Of a stretch of DNA of 64,000 bases, positions 10,991 to 23,822 are shown piece after piece; position 1 is the stretch's first letter; every line of letters starts with the position of its first letter. The translations under genes and the position numbers were made by a program. Origin of the DNA: Spirometra erinaceieuropaei (Eukaryota; Platyhelminthes; Cestoda; Diphyllobothriidea; Diphyllobothriidae); assembly GCA_902702965.1 (NCBI GenBank), contig CACRXP010000406.1, forward strand, positions 227,008-291,007. The letters are read 5' to 3'. Below the pieces are notes generated by a model, which was not told where the DNA came from, ran no database searches, and saw only the letters and a list, made by a program, of their open reading frames with translations.

Positions 10991-13900
10991 CCATTCAGAG
11001 ACATTACCTGCCTGTTCTTCGAATGTAGTTAAAGCGCACCGCTAACAGATAAACTAAAATTTTGGGCATAAATTGGCTGACGTACTCCGACTGTCTACCT
11101 GAAACTCCGTCAGGTCTGAACTGGACCGAATGGCGCGAAGTTGGGCGACTGCGTTGGACTTTACAGCTCTGTACTGTCGGTGAAAGGTCCTTATTTGTTC
11201 AGCTTGCACTTTCTTCATGATCTCCGGCGTTACTAGCTGATCTGCAATTAGTACAAACTGTAAATAACCAAAAAGGCGTATAAACGGGAAAAATAAATCC
11301 GCATTTTTATATTTGAACGCGATCCCACCCTACAGCGGAGGACAATTTTTTTCAGACGGATGCACAAAATGCAAAAGTTAAGACTAGCTAGAGCCACACA
11401 CTTCCAGAGAAAACGTCCATGATTTCATTTCCATGTTGCTTTCGACTTTACTAAAGTAAACACCAGGAGTTAAGGGATAAAGTCACAAGTATTTCAGTGG
11501 CACACACATTGATGCATGCACAATTACTGGCAAGCAGTTACGACCAATGGGAACGAGAGAACGCATCTCGATTTTGCCGCAGGTTTAAGGCATGCAGCGA
11601 GCAGCAATTTATTGAGAGAATGATGCGTTTAAACAAATGAACCTGGCATGCAGTGGGATGTTGAAGTTCCGGAGAATCGATTTTGGTAGAAAGGAATTGC
11701 CTAACGGCATAAAAATATATTTAAGTTTTCAAGGTTATAAAAAGGTCCACCAATAAGCTGATGCAGGACGGATAGGTAACAATCGCTAGTCTAGTCTAGC
11801 TATGCGAATTAATACGTATGGTTTTTCTCGGACTTGTATCTCGAAGTTGGAGAACTCTTTGAAGAGTCCATAGTGAGAAAAAGCGCATTCCGACCTCACT
11901 CGGAATTTTTGATTAACAACAGTCTCTTGGGATTCCTCGATAGGCAGACGTCCCAAAGAGCCAGTCGGAATAATCTCTATCCGCTTTGTTACTGGACTAA
12001 TGTGTCAAACGCTCCTTACACCCCTAGGTGACTTCGTTTGCTCCAAAATGTGGCCAAACTTTCCCGATTTTCTCTACCAAGCTGTAAATCGATGTCTTAA
12101 TCACGTAAAATCCAGGCCCATAGTTCTTGTATACAATTAAATTACAAATAAGTCCGCCATGGACTTACCAATTCGCCGTTCTTTTCTGTATTTATGTGGT
12201 TATTTTCGCCTGGACTTAACATCTTGAATCCAGTATGTGAAGCACGGTAACATAATATTTATTATTCTACTTTCCGTGGAAATTCTCAAGAAGTGACGGT
12301 GTGCTGCTCAAGTTAACAACTGCAAACGTACGCATTACAAAGTACAGAACTTATTCGGCTGAATTCGTATACACTGTTTACCCTTAACTTCGTCAAGTGA
12401 GCTTATAAAGTAGTTGGCAAATTCTGAAAAATAAAACTTTGCATTAAGGCAGGGAGGATATTTGCAAGCATCCAAAGGTCAACGAAGTTTCGGAACGTAA
12501 ATTTTTTCGTCAAGAAATTACTTCTTAAAAGACCTTTGTCTGCCCACTATCCCGTACCGGCGTCCTTTCCTGGGCTTACGGTAGTGCGCATTATTTTAAA
12601 AGCAGATTGGCGAGAATCAAAAACCAACAAACAGGATATGATTTTGCCTCTTGTGGAAGGCTTTTTTATGTTATACCACATTCCAGTTTGTAAAAAACTA
12701 CGTTTAACACTTCAGATCGTCCCAAGCATTTAACTTGTCAACGAATTAGTCCCCTTTCATAATATTAGTAATGACATCTGCTTCTCAATGCAGAACATTC
12801 CTTATTAAAACCAGCTTCTGGTCCATTACCCTTCCAATTCTTATGTCGAACAGCAGTAGGAAAACCAAACAGACACTCCATATTTTGGACTAATCAAGAT
12901 TTACGAAATTATCTACATTCAGTTTGAGACTTTAACTTTTCACTCTTGCCAAAGTGTTTAAATGTTTTGTTGAAGTTATACAGAATTGCAAAAGCATTAA
13001 TGTTCTTAGCGCATATTTGGGCATAATGACTTACAGGGACACTTTACGAATAGTAAACCAGATTTTCTATGCATTATAAGTCACTTGTGTTTCTCCGGTA
13101 CTTTTATGGTCTGGCTAATGTTTCGGACCAGAAGATCACTGTTTCTTGCACATCCTTTTCTACCTTCGACAAGTAAGTAGCAAATATTGCGCGCGATTAT
13201 ATGGGCGGTTTCGGCCGTTTCATTGGTGTGAGCTCGGGTTGCGTACGTCTGATTGTCCCCAATGACAGTCGCCTATTTTGCCCACAGGGCTGTTTCGGCG
13301 CTCTCGTTAACGCATTGTATAATGCCCAAGCAACTACTTCAGTGTTTGATGTACGTAAACGCCACCGACTAAGTAGTTCTACAGTCGTGCTTTAGTCACT
13401 TTTGGTTTCCTACACGCAAATCCTCGATTTTCATCAAATTCCATTGGCCATTGGCCCGACAAGCGATTGCCGGTCGGTGTTGCGACAAGCCAATTAGATA
13501 AGCTTATTATCCTGACAACTAAAAGCAGCCCTTACTGTTTATTGTCTCTCAGAGGACGTAAATAAAAAAATTGACAATTTTTTATAAATTAGGAATTTCT
13601 ACTTGCCATTTATTACGGCCGTTCTCGAAGGACCCAGATACGCCGAAACAATCTGATGAAGCTGGGCCTCGGTAACGCATTGAACAGCTGCAAAATAGAA
13701 AATATCTTATATAGGCAGGCGCCCTGTTTCAAATCACTTGTTTAATTTTAGATAGGAATGTGCCCATGTACAAACGACCCCAAGCCATGTGATTGGTCTG
13801 TCGCTAACCAATCAGCCGAAACATCCAGCACAATGTGTACCGGCGACTGAGGTTATGCGCATACAAATTTCGGTCAAATTGCTCACTTCTAATTTAGTGT

Positions 13901-14940
13901 TTTCATAGACTTGATCTCAATTACTTGGACAGAAGGTATCTATTAGGGATTGAACGGACATAAATTTTAACAGCTTGTTGAAATCTCAAGAGTCTCATTG
14001 ACACGACGCTGCCTAAAATTTTCTGCTTAGTAACTGCTTTACATAGCCATAATACCTTCACAGTTTGTTCAAGAATAAATCTACCCAACGAAAAAACGCC
14101 CATATTTTTGGCCAGTGAGGACGTTTAATGCACGTTGGTGCCTCACCTGGTATCCGATCCCGGAATATTTTTTTAACAATGTTGTTTGAAGCGTAGTCGG
14201 TGAACTTGTTTGGAGCTTTCTCGTAGAACCACTGTCCAATCATTGCTTTGTAGAACCTATGGAAAAACGGTCGCATTTATGCACATATAAACAAAAATCA
14301 TGCGAGGTAAGTTTTATTCCTCCATCCCAATATGGCATAAATAACCAAGACCGAAGCATATAGTAGGGAATTTTGAAACCCTAGCCATAAGTACAACTGC
14401 TGATTAGGTTAAAATTTATTCGGAAGTGAAAACGTTTTTCAAACCCGAAGACATGTTTTCTGTAGGTGCAAACTGTGAAAGAGTCCCAGTTTGCTAAAAA
14501 AATGTGCGAACTTGACTTTATTATGCTCGTCGTCCGTGAAGTACCTCAGAAGGAAAAAACATCGGTAGTTATTTTTACTTAGAGTTGTTTTTGCATCGGC
14601 GGCGAAGGGCCTCATTTAGAAGCCCGCATCCTGGCATGAATGAAATATTTTAGGATTATGTTTTACGATAATTAATATTACAGCCCTGCTAACGCCCTTA
14701 TTTCTGATCAAAAAACCCATTTCAATCAGTCATCATGACCAGCCTGGCGTCATTGTTCAAGACCTCGCTGCCTCAAAGTCATTCGCCCCTTGCAGTTGGC
14801 CGTTCCAGACACGCTGACCTGAAGCCACTCGACCGACTTCAGCTCGGACACAATTGCGTCTACACAGCTTCGCGGCTACGCATGCGCCACTTGAACGCAC
14901 CAACCCCTGCAACCAGTAAAACAAGCCGCTGGAACACCAC
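10991..14940. other. No recognised gene
   Basis: The most protein-like short frame is 11834-12031 (LEVGELFEESIVRKSAFRPH and onward), but it lacks a start codon and an acceptor upstream. Part of 14560-14720 weakly resembles repeat F. Confidence 0.45.
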
Positions 14941-15081
14941 NNNNNNNNNNNNNNNNNNNNNNNNNNNNNNNNNNNNNNNNNNNNNNNNNNNNNNNNNNNN
15001 NNNNNNNNNNNNNNNNNNNNNNNNNNNNNNNNNNNNNNNNNNNNNNNNNNNNNNNNNNNNNNNNNNNNNNNNNNNNNNNNN
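14941..15081. other. Assembly gap (141 N)
   Basis: Run of N. The flanks are unusually GC-rich, which may explain the break. Open frames crossing the gap are meaningless. Confidence 1.
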
Positions 15082-16296
15082 TCAGGGAGCCAGTTCGCAC
15101 GAGACCGTTGCGATCCTCTCGAGAATCCCTGACTATTGGCGGCTTCGTCTGCGACCGTGGAAAAGTCTGCATATAGGAGGTATTCACTAAAACAGGAATA
15201 ATAAAGTAGGGTGCATCAATACCTCCGACAAATATTGTTCGGCTCAAATTGGCTCGCAGAGGCTATAGAACTGATAACTTATTTAATTCCTTTGTGTCAA
15301 AAGGAGGAATACAATTGTCAATTTTTCTCCTGGACGCATTTATTGTGGAATTATGATACGCTAACAGCGACGAGAATTTAGGAGGCAAACTGTGCTGTAT
15401 CGCAGCATACTTATTGTTGAGATTATTTGCATAAAACGAATTCAACATTTGATTATATAGGGTTTACTAAGATGACGCTTTCTGTTTATCTTTGATCGGA
15501 TGTAACCTCCTTGGGTGAGTTAGTACTTCAGCAGTAGGTATCTTAATCTCCTACTTAGATCTAGTCTTGACCTGGAACATTTACTTCCCGCAAATATCTG
15601 CACAGTTCCGTTTCATGTAAAATATAGACATATTAACTTGACCGTCGAATTATGAAACCCAGATATAACTCCACGCAAGGTTTCGTTGCCTAACAACATT
15701 GATGAGACATTGGCAGTTAGCGAATGCTGTCTGACTTTGTTTACAGATAAACTGAACTAGGTAATTAAAAGGTTGTTGTCTAAAATAAAACCAGGCAGCA
15801 ACTTTTGCGAGTGATTTAACTTGTCAAAGTTGTGGTTCCGACACAATCTTAACTGAATGCAACGATTACGTAGTTTATGAACTAGCATTTATTTGAGAAC
15901 GGAACCTGCATAACTGTTTTCATTGGGGCTCATTACATCGAAACAACGTATGGCACTTAAACTTGTTGTGTTTAAGTTCTTCTTACGCGAGAGGTCGGCC
16001 TGCATTCTGCGTTGATCTGAGGTTACACGAATACAGAGCTGCAAGTAGGATCTAGTTCTATAAAATTTATCATATGAGTAATCTAGCATCACCTTGACAG
16101 CAAATCAGATTAGGGCACTTTATGCGTAATCTGGGTCGCGTACCCAAAATAAATTAGACACATCGGTCGGGTGGCACGCCTACGCGCAGGCCCAATCAGC
16201 GTCGGGCTGAACATATAAGTGAGGCGAATGATAATGACGATTAACCACATTACAGTGGACAGCCCCAAATAGTTTTTTACATTTACTGCAGTTTCT
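15082..16296. other. No recognised feature
   Basis: AT-rich, short frames only. Confidence 0.5.
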
Positions 16297-16505
16297 TTAA
16301 TAGGCAGAGTGGTAATACCGACAAAGACAAGGGAGATTGGAATGACCATTTCTGGCTTATTAGCCGTCGTCAGCCAGCCACACCCAAACCCGAAGTGTGG
16401 AACACCCGAGCCTCGAACTCGCGACCTGTTGGTTTAGAAGTCCACGCCTCTACCCACCGGGCGAAGAGCCCGTTGCCCTGTCAGTTTTCGATCGGGAATA
16501 TACAA
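16297..16505 (-). mobile_element. tRNA-derived SINE, first unit of a dimer
   Basis: The minus strand has an A-box-like GGTGGGTAGAGGCG and a B-box region GCGAGTTCGAGGCTCG. The family body follows: GTGTTCCACACTTCGGGTTT, GGCTGACGACGGCTAATAAG, CTTGTCTTTGTCGGTATTAC. The 3' hairpin tail is missing, so the unit is truncated at 16297. Confidence 0.8.
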
Positions 16506-16510
16506 TGTTA

Positions 16511-16785
16511 GGGGGCGCTCACCGATCGTTCATACGGAACTCACTCGTTCCGTTGTGCCTTAAGGGCTCTCTCTCGAGCCCAACCAGCAGCCGCACAGTG
16601 GGGCATGATATATAGGCAGAATGGTATTACCGACAAAGACAAGGGGACTGGAATGGCCATTTCGGGCTTGGGTATGGCCGGCTGACGTTAGCTGTCGTCA
16701 GCCGGCCATACCCAAGCCCGAAGTGTGGAACACCCGAGCCTAGAACTCGCGACCTGTTGATTTAGAAGTCCACGCCTCCATTCTT
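16511..16785 (-). mobile_element. tRNA-derived SINE, second unit of a dimer, with an internal foldback
   Basis: Minus-strand order is tRNA-like head, body, CTGCGGCTGCTGGTTGGGC, then a tail with the small hairpin ACGGAAC..GTTCCGT and the end GATCGGTGAGCGCCCCCTAA. It joins the neighbouring unit through a short linker. The body segment around 16663-16720 is replaced by an inverted copy of adjacent sequence. Confidence 0.8.
16663..16720. repeat. Perfect 25-bp hairpin within the SINE
   Basis: Left arm 16663-16687 (CGGGCTTGGGTATGGCCGGC then TGACG) and right arm 16696-16720 are exact reverse complements around an 8-base loop. The right arm is normal SINE sequence. The left arm is not present in sister copies. 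Confidence 0.95.
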
Positions 16786-16938
16786 TAATCTGATAAAATA
16801 AAGATTTCAGATTAACCACAGATCGCTTATTTCTCCAGCCCTGTAAAAAATGCACCTAAAAAAACTCAACCAACCAGATATTTTGAAGTGAAGACCAAGA
16901 ATAACGTACGTGATGGCAGCAGATTGGAATTAATTTCT

Positions 16939-17516
16939 GGACGGGTTTGACTCTGCAGCCCTACTTAATTAATATCATACGGTCAGCTCCCTAAAACAAT
17001 TTAAGTAGCGGCGAGTACGCCAAGTTAACAAATATAACGTGTTTGCACCTTCGTTACCACTTTGATTCAGAAGAGTGCTTATACGCCATCCTCGTTTACA
17101 TCAGGTATCAGTTCGCACGAGCTTCCCTGGGCGTGCTTCGAGTCAGACTTGCGCCCTCTTTATTTTTCTAATCAATCGAGTGACTAAATAGGCTTGCCAA
17201 TGGAATCGCTCCGACAGTGTGGAACTCCGTCGGTTCCACAACAATGACCATGAACGGCGAATTACCACGCGGTTCGTTCTGTGGCCTTCCAGTTGTGACA
17301 GCGTCCTCCTTATCCTACTAATCCAGCGATTGGCTGCGTCGCGGAGAGTGTCCACAAGCGACCTTCACGCGCTTCCCTGCGCGTGCTTCGGGTTCTGCAT
17401 GCACTCTCATTGACTTCCTTATTCAGCGGGTGGATATATTGGATATGCTAAATAAATCGCTTTAGTACGCTACCATATGGTATCAATCAAGTGGGACCGC
17501 AGCAACAAACCTTGCC
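16939..17516. mobile_element. ~580-bp non-autonomous element with long inverted ends (copy A)
   Basis: 578 bases with inverted termini of about 70 bp (left CTGCAGCCCTACTTAATTAA; right, inverted, GCCAAGG/GGCAAGGTTTG and CACTTGATTGATACCATATG). The 7 bases AATTTCT lie directly outside both ends (16932-16938 and 17517-17523), a target duplication. Inside are two related ~75-base modules, near 17118 and 17367, with CTTCCCTGnGCGTGCTTCG. No transposase. Confidence 0.85.
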
Positions 17517-17573
17517 AATTTCTAAATACATATAAGGGGACCCGAATGTGATTTAACTCGCGTCGTCCGGCGG

Positions 17574-17656
17574 GGCCTCGTAGCTCAGGTGGTTAGAGCG
17601 TTGGCTGCGCTAAAGCCCTCCCCTTTACTGCGTGGGTTCGAATCCCACCGAGGCTC
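17574..17656 (+). tRNA. tRNA-Ser(GCT)-like sequence, possibly a pseudogene or SINE head
   Basis: Folds well. The acceptor stem GGCCTCG/CGAGGCT is complete with one G-U pair, the D arm is GCTC..GAGC, and the T arm GTGGG-TTCGAAT-CCCAC is perfect. A long variable region (CTCCCCTTTACTGC) fits a class II tRNA. The anticodon stem GGCT/AGCC has only 4 pairs, and the loop GCGCTAA has C where U33 should be. This argues against function. Related decayed sequences on the minus strand at 7344-7418 and 7838-7911 suggest a tRNA-derived repeat family. Confidence 0.5.
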
Positions 17657-18905
17657 CGAGATTTTCACAGTTGGGTCAATATGAATTATAAGGGGAATGC
17701 TAAGATAACCAACGTCAGAAAAGGTACAGCTCCGTTGCGAAGTTGATCTCTCAATCTCCCCGTCTCCGTCGCCTATTTGAGCAAAAAATCGATATTCAGT
17801 TACCACTGACCAGAAGGTTCGAGCCCGTCCATTACCATGCGTATTCTTGTTGTCGTGATTTTGTTGCCTAATTTATTCACGCCAAAGGTGTGTCCTCTAA
17901 AGGATCCACGCAGGAAATGCCCTAAACAAAAGTGCGACTCAGACTGAGGCACGACACGCGTATTCTGGGCTGCGCATCCGTAGCAGGTGTCACACATGCT
18001 GCAAGTTTGCTGACACGTCCGGTCACTTACGCCCTATTCCCGCATCAGACGGCTTATCGGCTTGTTGCCTGCGGCATCAAAAGAGAGAGATTCGTCGAAT
18101 CTGGCACTCCATCCCCGCCGCACATGTTCCTCTGTATAAACAGCCTGGCGGACTTTTCAATGGTTGCGGTTAACTATAAGCCGTGGTTTGAAACCAGCGA
18201 TTGACAAGGTAGTTCAATTGTCTTAGGACGGGGAGTCAGGCTCAGCGCCTTTTGTGAATCTGGTTACTGTGTCATCTCAGCACAGAAAAGATCCAAGCCG
18301 CCTTTTTTCCCACTTCTGTGAAGACGTGGCTCATGGTGCGAGTACCAGGCGTGTGTTACGGAAGGGTTGTTTAGCTTTGTCAGCCGCTGCATCCGATTGA
18401 GCCTCCGGTTTTTCTGACCCTACCACGACACCGGGCTCAAGTGAGCAAAGGAGGAGACAGTGCGCTAGATGCTGCCATGTGAAAAACCAATTGCCCAGGA
18501 TGTATACAAGTTTCCTGAACACTGTTTTAGCCAGACATCTTCCGTAAGCAGTCTTTCTAGCTACGAATACTATTAACAAGTATGTTAAAGTTTTTTTCTG
18601 TTGTTACATATTCGGACTGTTTGCGGAAAAAAAACATATTGCAGAAAGTTGGCAAACCCGTACGCATTGTTCGAAATAGTCGAGTATTTTTTTTAAACGC
18701 TGACTTTGCGACCTGTCGATACTAAGTGCTTGGTTACAGCATTGCTATTCATTTAATTAATGGCAGAATTTTAGGTCTTGGTAGGGAATCAATTAAGGCA
18801 CATGGGCAATCAGAAGTCACACGGAAATTTCATGTATATTCCAAATATTATTTAAAGAGATTTTTGAAATGCCAAGTTACCAGCTTTCAAACGTTTGTTT
18901 TGCAG

Positions 18906-19113
18906 ATAAGCCGTTTTATTCAGGGAATAATTGATAAACATGCGAATAATCCGGCTGTCAAAAGTCATAATGACACATTTGCATTTCTGAACACAATTGG
19001 TGAGCTTATTTGGTCAAAACTGCATGCCATGCACCGCCATGAAACACTTCAAAATACACATTCAGATCTTTACTTTGAGGTCTCGCAGCGCTTTCAACTA
19101 TTGAGATGCATAC
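18906..19113 (+). CDS. Candidate internal exon of an unrecognised gene
   Basis: An open frame that stays open upstream of 18906, where GTTTGTTTTGCAG forms a good acceptor with a pyrimidine tract. A possible donor GTGAAT lies at 19114, just before the in-frame stop. The encoded ~69 residues have ordinary protein-like composition and several aromatic and His residues (GELIWSKLHAMHRHETL). No domain was recognised. The exon is 208 bases, so it would shift phase by one. The next exon was not found, so it may instead be a chance open frame or a relic. Confidence 0.35.
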
Positions 19114-19789
19114 GTGAATGAAGTTTTTTCTTTGAACTCGTCATTAGGTAGCATTCTGGTAACAGATGACACACTTTCTGACTCTAAGTCTAATTATGAT
19201 TAAGTCATGCATAAAAGAAACCAGCTTTTCTTTGATGCAGGGTTTTCGAATAAAATGAAATTCCTGCCATTAAATTTTAGTATATCATTCACATGAGCTT
19301 TCTAAAGACGTGTTAAGCTTGATTTTATTGAAGACTCTGTTTTAACTATATAACGCATAATGATCGCACAAAGTTTTTCAAACCAATTATTTTAATTTGG
19401 ACATCCAACATCCATTTTTGAGGTCCATAATCGAAAAGGATACATTTAAACCTCATGTTCTACGTTATAAAAGGGACTCCTTTTTGCGTATATATTCGAA
19501 CTGGCCGTGGTCAAACCTAGTTGCAAAGGGGCCGGACTGTCCAACACAAGTCAACAAACGTACACTTGGCTTGCATTTGGAAAACCATTCTCACTTCTGG
19601 CGTCTGCCCACCAAAGAGAGACCATACATTCCTGGGTACCGCATGACAGCTGAACAGTTCTGACCGACGATGCCCACCGTGAGAGAAGGTACAGTAACTT
19701 ATGTGTAAGTTAATCTGTAGTGGTAGTAGAATTGCACATCATCTACCACGCTTTCTCCTCCTCCTCCTCATCCTCCTTCTCCTCCTTAC

Positions 19790-20420
19790 CAGTAGCCGGT
19801 GTCAAGACACAGTCAAAAATACAGGAGGCAGGATATGGGACAGGAGGCTTGCACGACCGGACCCGCACTCAGACCTACCACCACACACCCTGGTACATAA
19901 TAAACATCTGACCAGGACTTTGACCAACTTCAACAGTGGTGGTCGGCGAAGACCCCACTGTGCTTGATGTGAGCCGATAACCGTGTCTGCCACCACAACA
20001 CCCATGCTTGCACTTAGAGTGCGCATGTCTGATAAATCCTGCCAGAGTCCAGTATGGTCCCGACATCCAACTTTCGCCTCATAGCAGAATGGGCTAAGAA
20101 GTGTGACAACCCAAAATGGTCGCAAACGTGCGAAACATCGGTCGCACTCTGTCTTATTCACAACAGTAGGTCCGGCGACAAGATAATCAGGAGGATCGGG
20201 GGGCGGACTCGGGCGCAGTGGCTGGCCACGGTAAACACACCGTCTACGCGTGCCACACACCATCTGGCTCAACGTTCGTGTAGCATTTCTGTGGGATTCA
20301 CTGCGGCAACATGTAAAGGAGACCGCCAGGTTCGTTGTCTGTCCTGGAGCGTGCGAACTACTTTGCCATTTGGCACGAATTTTAACGCGTCGTGGTGTAT
20401 TCAAACTCATCAGATTTTTT
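19790..20420 (+). repeat. Dispersed repeat G, long copy
   Basis: Shares GTCAAGACACAGTCAAAAAT, GGAGGCAGGATA, ACAATAAACATCTGACCAGG-type and TTTGACCAAC blocks with 40265-40400. Long open frames on both strands (214 codons minus, 160 plus) overlap each other and reflect the GC-rich repeat rather than a gene I can recognise. A weaker relative lies at 32050-32170. Confidence 0.65.
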
Positions 20421-20929
20421 AAGGGTAAAATACTCCGGTTTGCCACTGGAATGGAGTCCCAAGAATCGATCTTACCCTATTTACGTACTAATCTACTCAC
20501 TGGGAAGCTCAGTCACCTGGTGTTCAGATTTGGTGCAAATGACTGGCTCGGGGTAAAGCCTGTGCCTAGGAATGCCAATACACCCCTCGCGTGTGACATA
20601 CGGTATGCGATGCGCGGACTCTATGCAGCCTGCTTAACGCAAACCGTGCCTCGAGCTGGCTACGTAGCGACTTTCAAATTAGCGTCACGCCTCTTCATTG
20701 ATTTTGCGTGTACATACGGTCCAGTTTTATAGTTTCTCAGAAATTCTTTGCCAGCAGGCCCGGCAAAAGACTCAAGACGTTTCCTGTCCTGTCGCTTGGT
20801 CTCGCTACACGGCGCCTTATAGTTGCTTGTAGTCCGTGTTCAATCCCAACTCCGAGCGGAGCAAGTAGGCGGCTGGCGGCTTCAGAGTCGTCCTTCATGT
20901 ATGGGAGTAGTTGCGAAGGTTGGGATTTT

Positions 20930-23110
20930 TACTTGTCCGCTCACTCTGACAGCCATGAATGTTCGTCCTCCTTTGAGACAATCCAAGAATCAGCCGTCCG
21001 GAAAGAAGGCGGTGATAGTCGCAAGAGACCTGGCGCGCTACAAAGTGAGCAATGCAACCCTCGACAAAATCCGCTTTTCCAAACGAGAAAACTAAAGATA
21101 ATGGCTGTTGGCAACATATTCTGAAGTGTGCGATAGAAGGCAGGGCGATGCGAATCCGGCGTCATCTTGGTCATCGGGAATGACATCGTTGGAAGAAGAG
21201 CCCGCCTACCGTAGGGTGTCAACGACTGCTTCAAGAAACTGCGCCTGCCTTTTCGAAGATCAAAATTTGCCACTATCGTCAGTCTCTTCCTCCCTCGTCG
21301 ATGAGGAAGTCTGACGAGCGAAAGCCCAAGCTCTGAAAAGAGTTTCACACAGAAAACAAAGACCTACTTCGCATCAATCAAAGCGGTTTATGGTTCAACG
21401 ACCAAAAAACCTCGCTACTTCTCAGCCCCGACGAAACAATGCTTTTAATAGAAAAAACGTGGATAATGAAGCGTTAGGTCAAACACTACAGAGGCCTCCA
21501 CAAACCCCCATCTGCACTCTCCGACTCTATCATCGATCGACTCCCTCAGTTAGAACCGAACGACGACCTGAACTCCTGCCTTTCCTCCATAAACAGTCAG
21601 AGCCGTGTGTCAACTCTCCAGGGGGAAAGCACCGGGATTAGTCGAGGTTCCAGCAGACGTGAACAGGCACATTGTCCCCCGGCTGTTGGATCACCTCACA
21701 ACGCCCTTCCAGATAATCTGGCGCAAGGGACAAGTTCCTCAGGATTTCAAGTACGGGAAAATCGTCCATCTCCAAAAGCGGAAAGGAATCGACACCTCTG
21801 TGATAATCACAAAAATATTTCCTGTTCAACATCGACGGGGTTATCTCCGGTCGTATACTCGTCAACCGTCTCAACGAAAATCTCGAACGAGGACTTCTGC
21901 CGAAAAGACAGTTTGTTGTTCGACGTCACCATGGATCTTCTCCGTCCGCCAGCTTCTTTAGAAACACCAGGAAGTGCACATCCACACATATTTACACACA
22001 ATCTTAATGAACCTAACGTAAGTCCTCGGTATTGGGAATCGCGGTGAACTGTGGAAAATCAGGCGGAAATCCGACTGCCATTAGCGATTCGCGCAAATGC
22101 TGCGTCGGGCCCACCACGAGATAATGACGCGTCTTTTAGACACTGGAACCCACTCAGAGGCATTTGCAGAAAACCGGGTTGCGTTCTTGTCCCCAATCCT
22201 TCCAACATCATGTCCTATGGCATGCTGATGAGCGGCACAGGCTCCACATCGCCTGCAGGGCCGACGGTACTCTTTCCAATAGAAGACGCATGCAGGCCTC
22301 CTTACGATTGCAATCTACGACCTGCTTTTCGCGGATGACTGCACACTCAACACCGAGACAGAAGCTGACATGTAACGCAGCATGGACTTCTTCGACGTCG
22401 AATGCGCCATTTTTGGATTGGCCATCAACACGGACAAAACCGCAGTGATGCACCAAAGCCACCCAACGACTTATGCAGCGTTCCTCACACTCACATCAAC
22501 AGCACCGAACTGGAGACCGTGGACAACTTCGTCTATTTCAGCAACTCATTCTCACGCTGCATCAAAATCAACAACGAAGTGACTCACAAGATCTCCAATG
22601 CCAGCCAGGCTTTCGGCCGACTGCCGAACCCCGTATGAAGTTACCACTGTCTCAACGTCGAAATCACACTGAAGATCTACATAGCTGTCATCTTGTTGAC
22701 CGAAACAGTTAGCTGATTCTCCCCTGCCTCAGTTGTCTCCGAAGCAAACCAAGGCTGAGGTAACATAACTCGATTCCGGGGCGGAAAGTTTTGGAACGGA
22801 CTACAATCCTCGGCATCCACATCATTGTAGGACAAATGCAACTGCGATTCAGCAGCCACCTCGTGTGAATGGGCAGGTTCTCGCCGACACGAAAGTCAAA
22901 TCCGTCGCTAAAAGGGCAAATCTAAGAATGCCTTGAAGTGACTATAGATGAATCCGTAGACCTTGGCATTTCCCACACAGAACCGACTGTCCTGGAAAAG
23001 AGTCGTGAAGACCTGAGCAGTGATGCATATAAAGCCAGACAGATCATCTCTTCCAGATCAAACTACGAAGATCGCCAGTCCTTTGGTAGAAAATCTCGTT
23101 GCCTTTATAT
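20930..23110 (+). pseudogene. Decayed RTE-like non-LTR retrotransposon (endonuclease fragment plus reverse transcriptase)
   Basis: Conserved blocks appear in the right order but in shifting frames. An apurinic-endonuclease N-terminus (NVRPPLRQ ... VARDLARYKV) lies at about 20950-21095. The reverse transcriptase follows, with IDRLPQLEPNDDL near 21540 and a WRKGQVPQDFK block near 21720. GRILVNRLNENLERGLLP is near 21850-21900, and the catalytic FADDC motif, with both aspartates intact, is near 22325. FGLAINTDKTAVMHQ and a C-terminal NRLSWKRVVKT-like tail extend to about 23050. Many stops and frameshifts, and most of the endonuclease is missing. The block order resembles LINE proteins I know from diphyllobothriid tapeworms. 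Not functional. Confidence 0.85.
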
Positions 23111-23388
23111 TCTACATTCGAAGAAAGGGTATATTTAGGTTTCGAAAAAGTTTCCCGATTTACTAATAATTTTGAGTGTGAACAGTCGTTGTTCCAGCGT
23201 TTAGCGATATCAGTCTACACGGTGTGTGCCTTCTGTGCAATGGAAATCATATATTTCTCTATGACTTTAAGCAGATAGCACATAGAGTTCAAAAACGTTT
23301 GCAGTTGACGCGGATCATTTTGTACATTTCATGAGGAGCATTGGTAAACGCGCCGGTGCGATGACGTATGTATGGACATCGCATGATC

Positions 23389-23822
23389 TTGAACTTTGAG
23401 ACACGATCGCTGGAACAAGGGCTTTAGTAGCCTGATGTTTCGGATTCCAGCTCAAAGGCAGATACGGATTGTTCATGCACAAGGGGCTGCAGTATCTATA
23501 GGATGCAGTCCTCGTGCTACCGCATACCTATGAACATTCACGACTCCCCACCTCTTCATCTGGGATCGTCGCACTTGGTGTGCTAATTGTTTGATGGGCA
23601 ACATTCGCGTCGTTAATTGCTGCAATTTCATCACGTGCGTTGGATTTTGGTGTGATGATTGCTCGACTATCTGATCAAACGACCCTGGTTTGAGAAAAGT
23701 GTTCATTTGTGCGCCCCCCTCGTGGCTAATTATTCTGTCTAGGCGAAGTCTCAACACCGAGTATGGAAGGGGTAGATCATTGCACTTGTTAATGGACTGG
23801 GGACCAGTAAAACATGATTCAC
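23389..23822 (-). repeat. Left inverted arm of Penelope family B pair, coding remnant on minus strand
   Basis: Matches 24172-24610 in reverse complement, from GAGACACGATCGCTGG at the outer edge inward. The minus strand encodes ESCFTGPQSINKCNDLP, the counterpart of the plus-strand DSWFTDPQLIHKCDD. The arm is therefore a second, inverted 3' end of the same element rather than a plain terminal repeat. Confidence 0.85.

Noticed and set aside
14735..15247. Open frames of 123-151 codons across 14.7-15.2 kb
   Set aside because: They run through the 141-base N gap, so their length is an artefact.
19802..20446. Longest open frame of the window (214 codons, minus strand)
   Set aside because: It overlaps a 160-codon plus-strand frame, lies in GC-rich repeat G, and has no recognised domain or splice context. 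The related copies at 10.7 and 40.3 kb do not conserve it.
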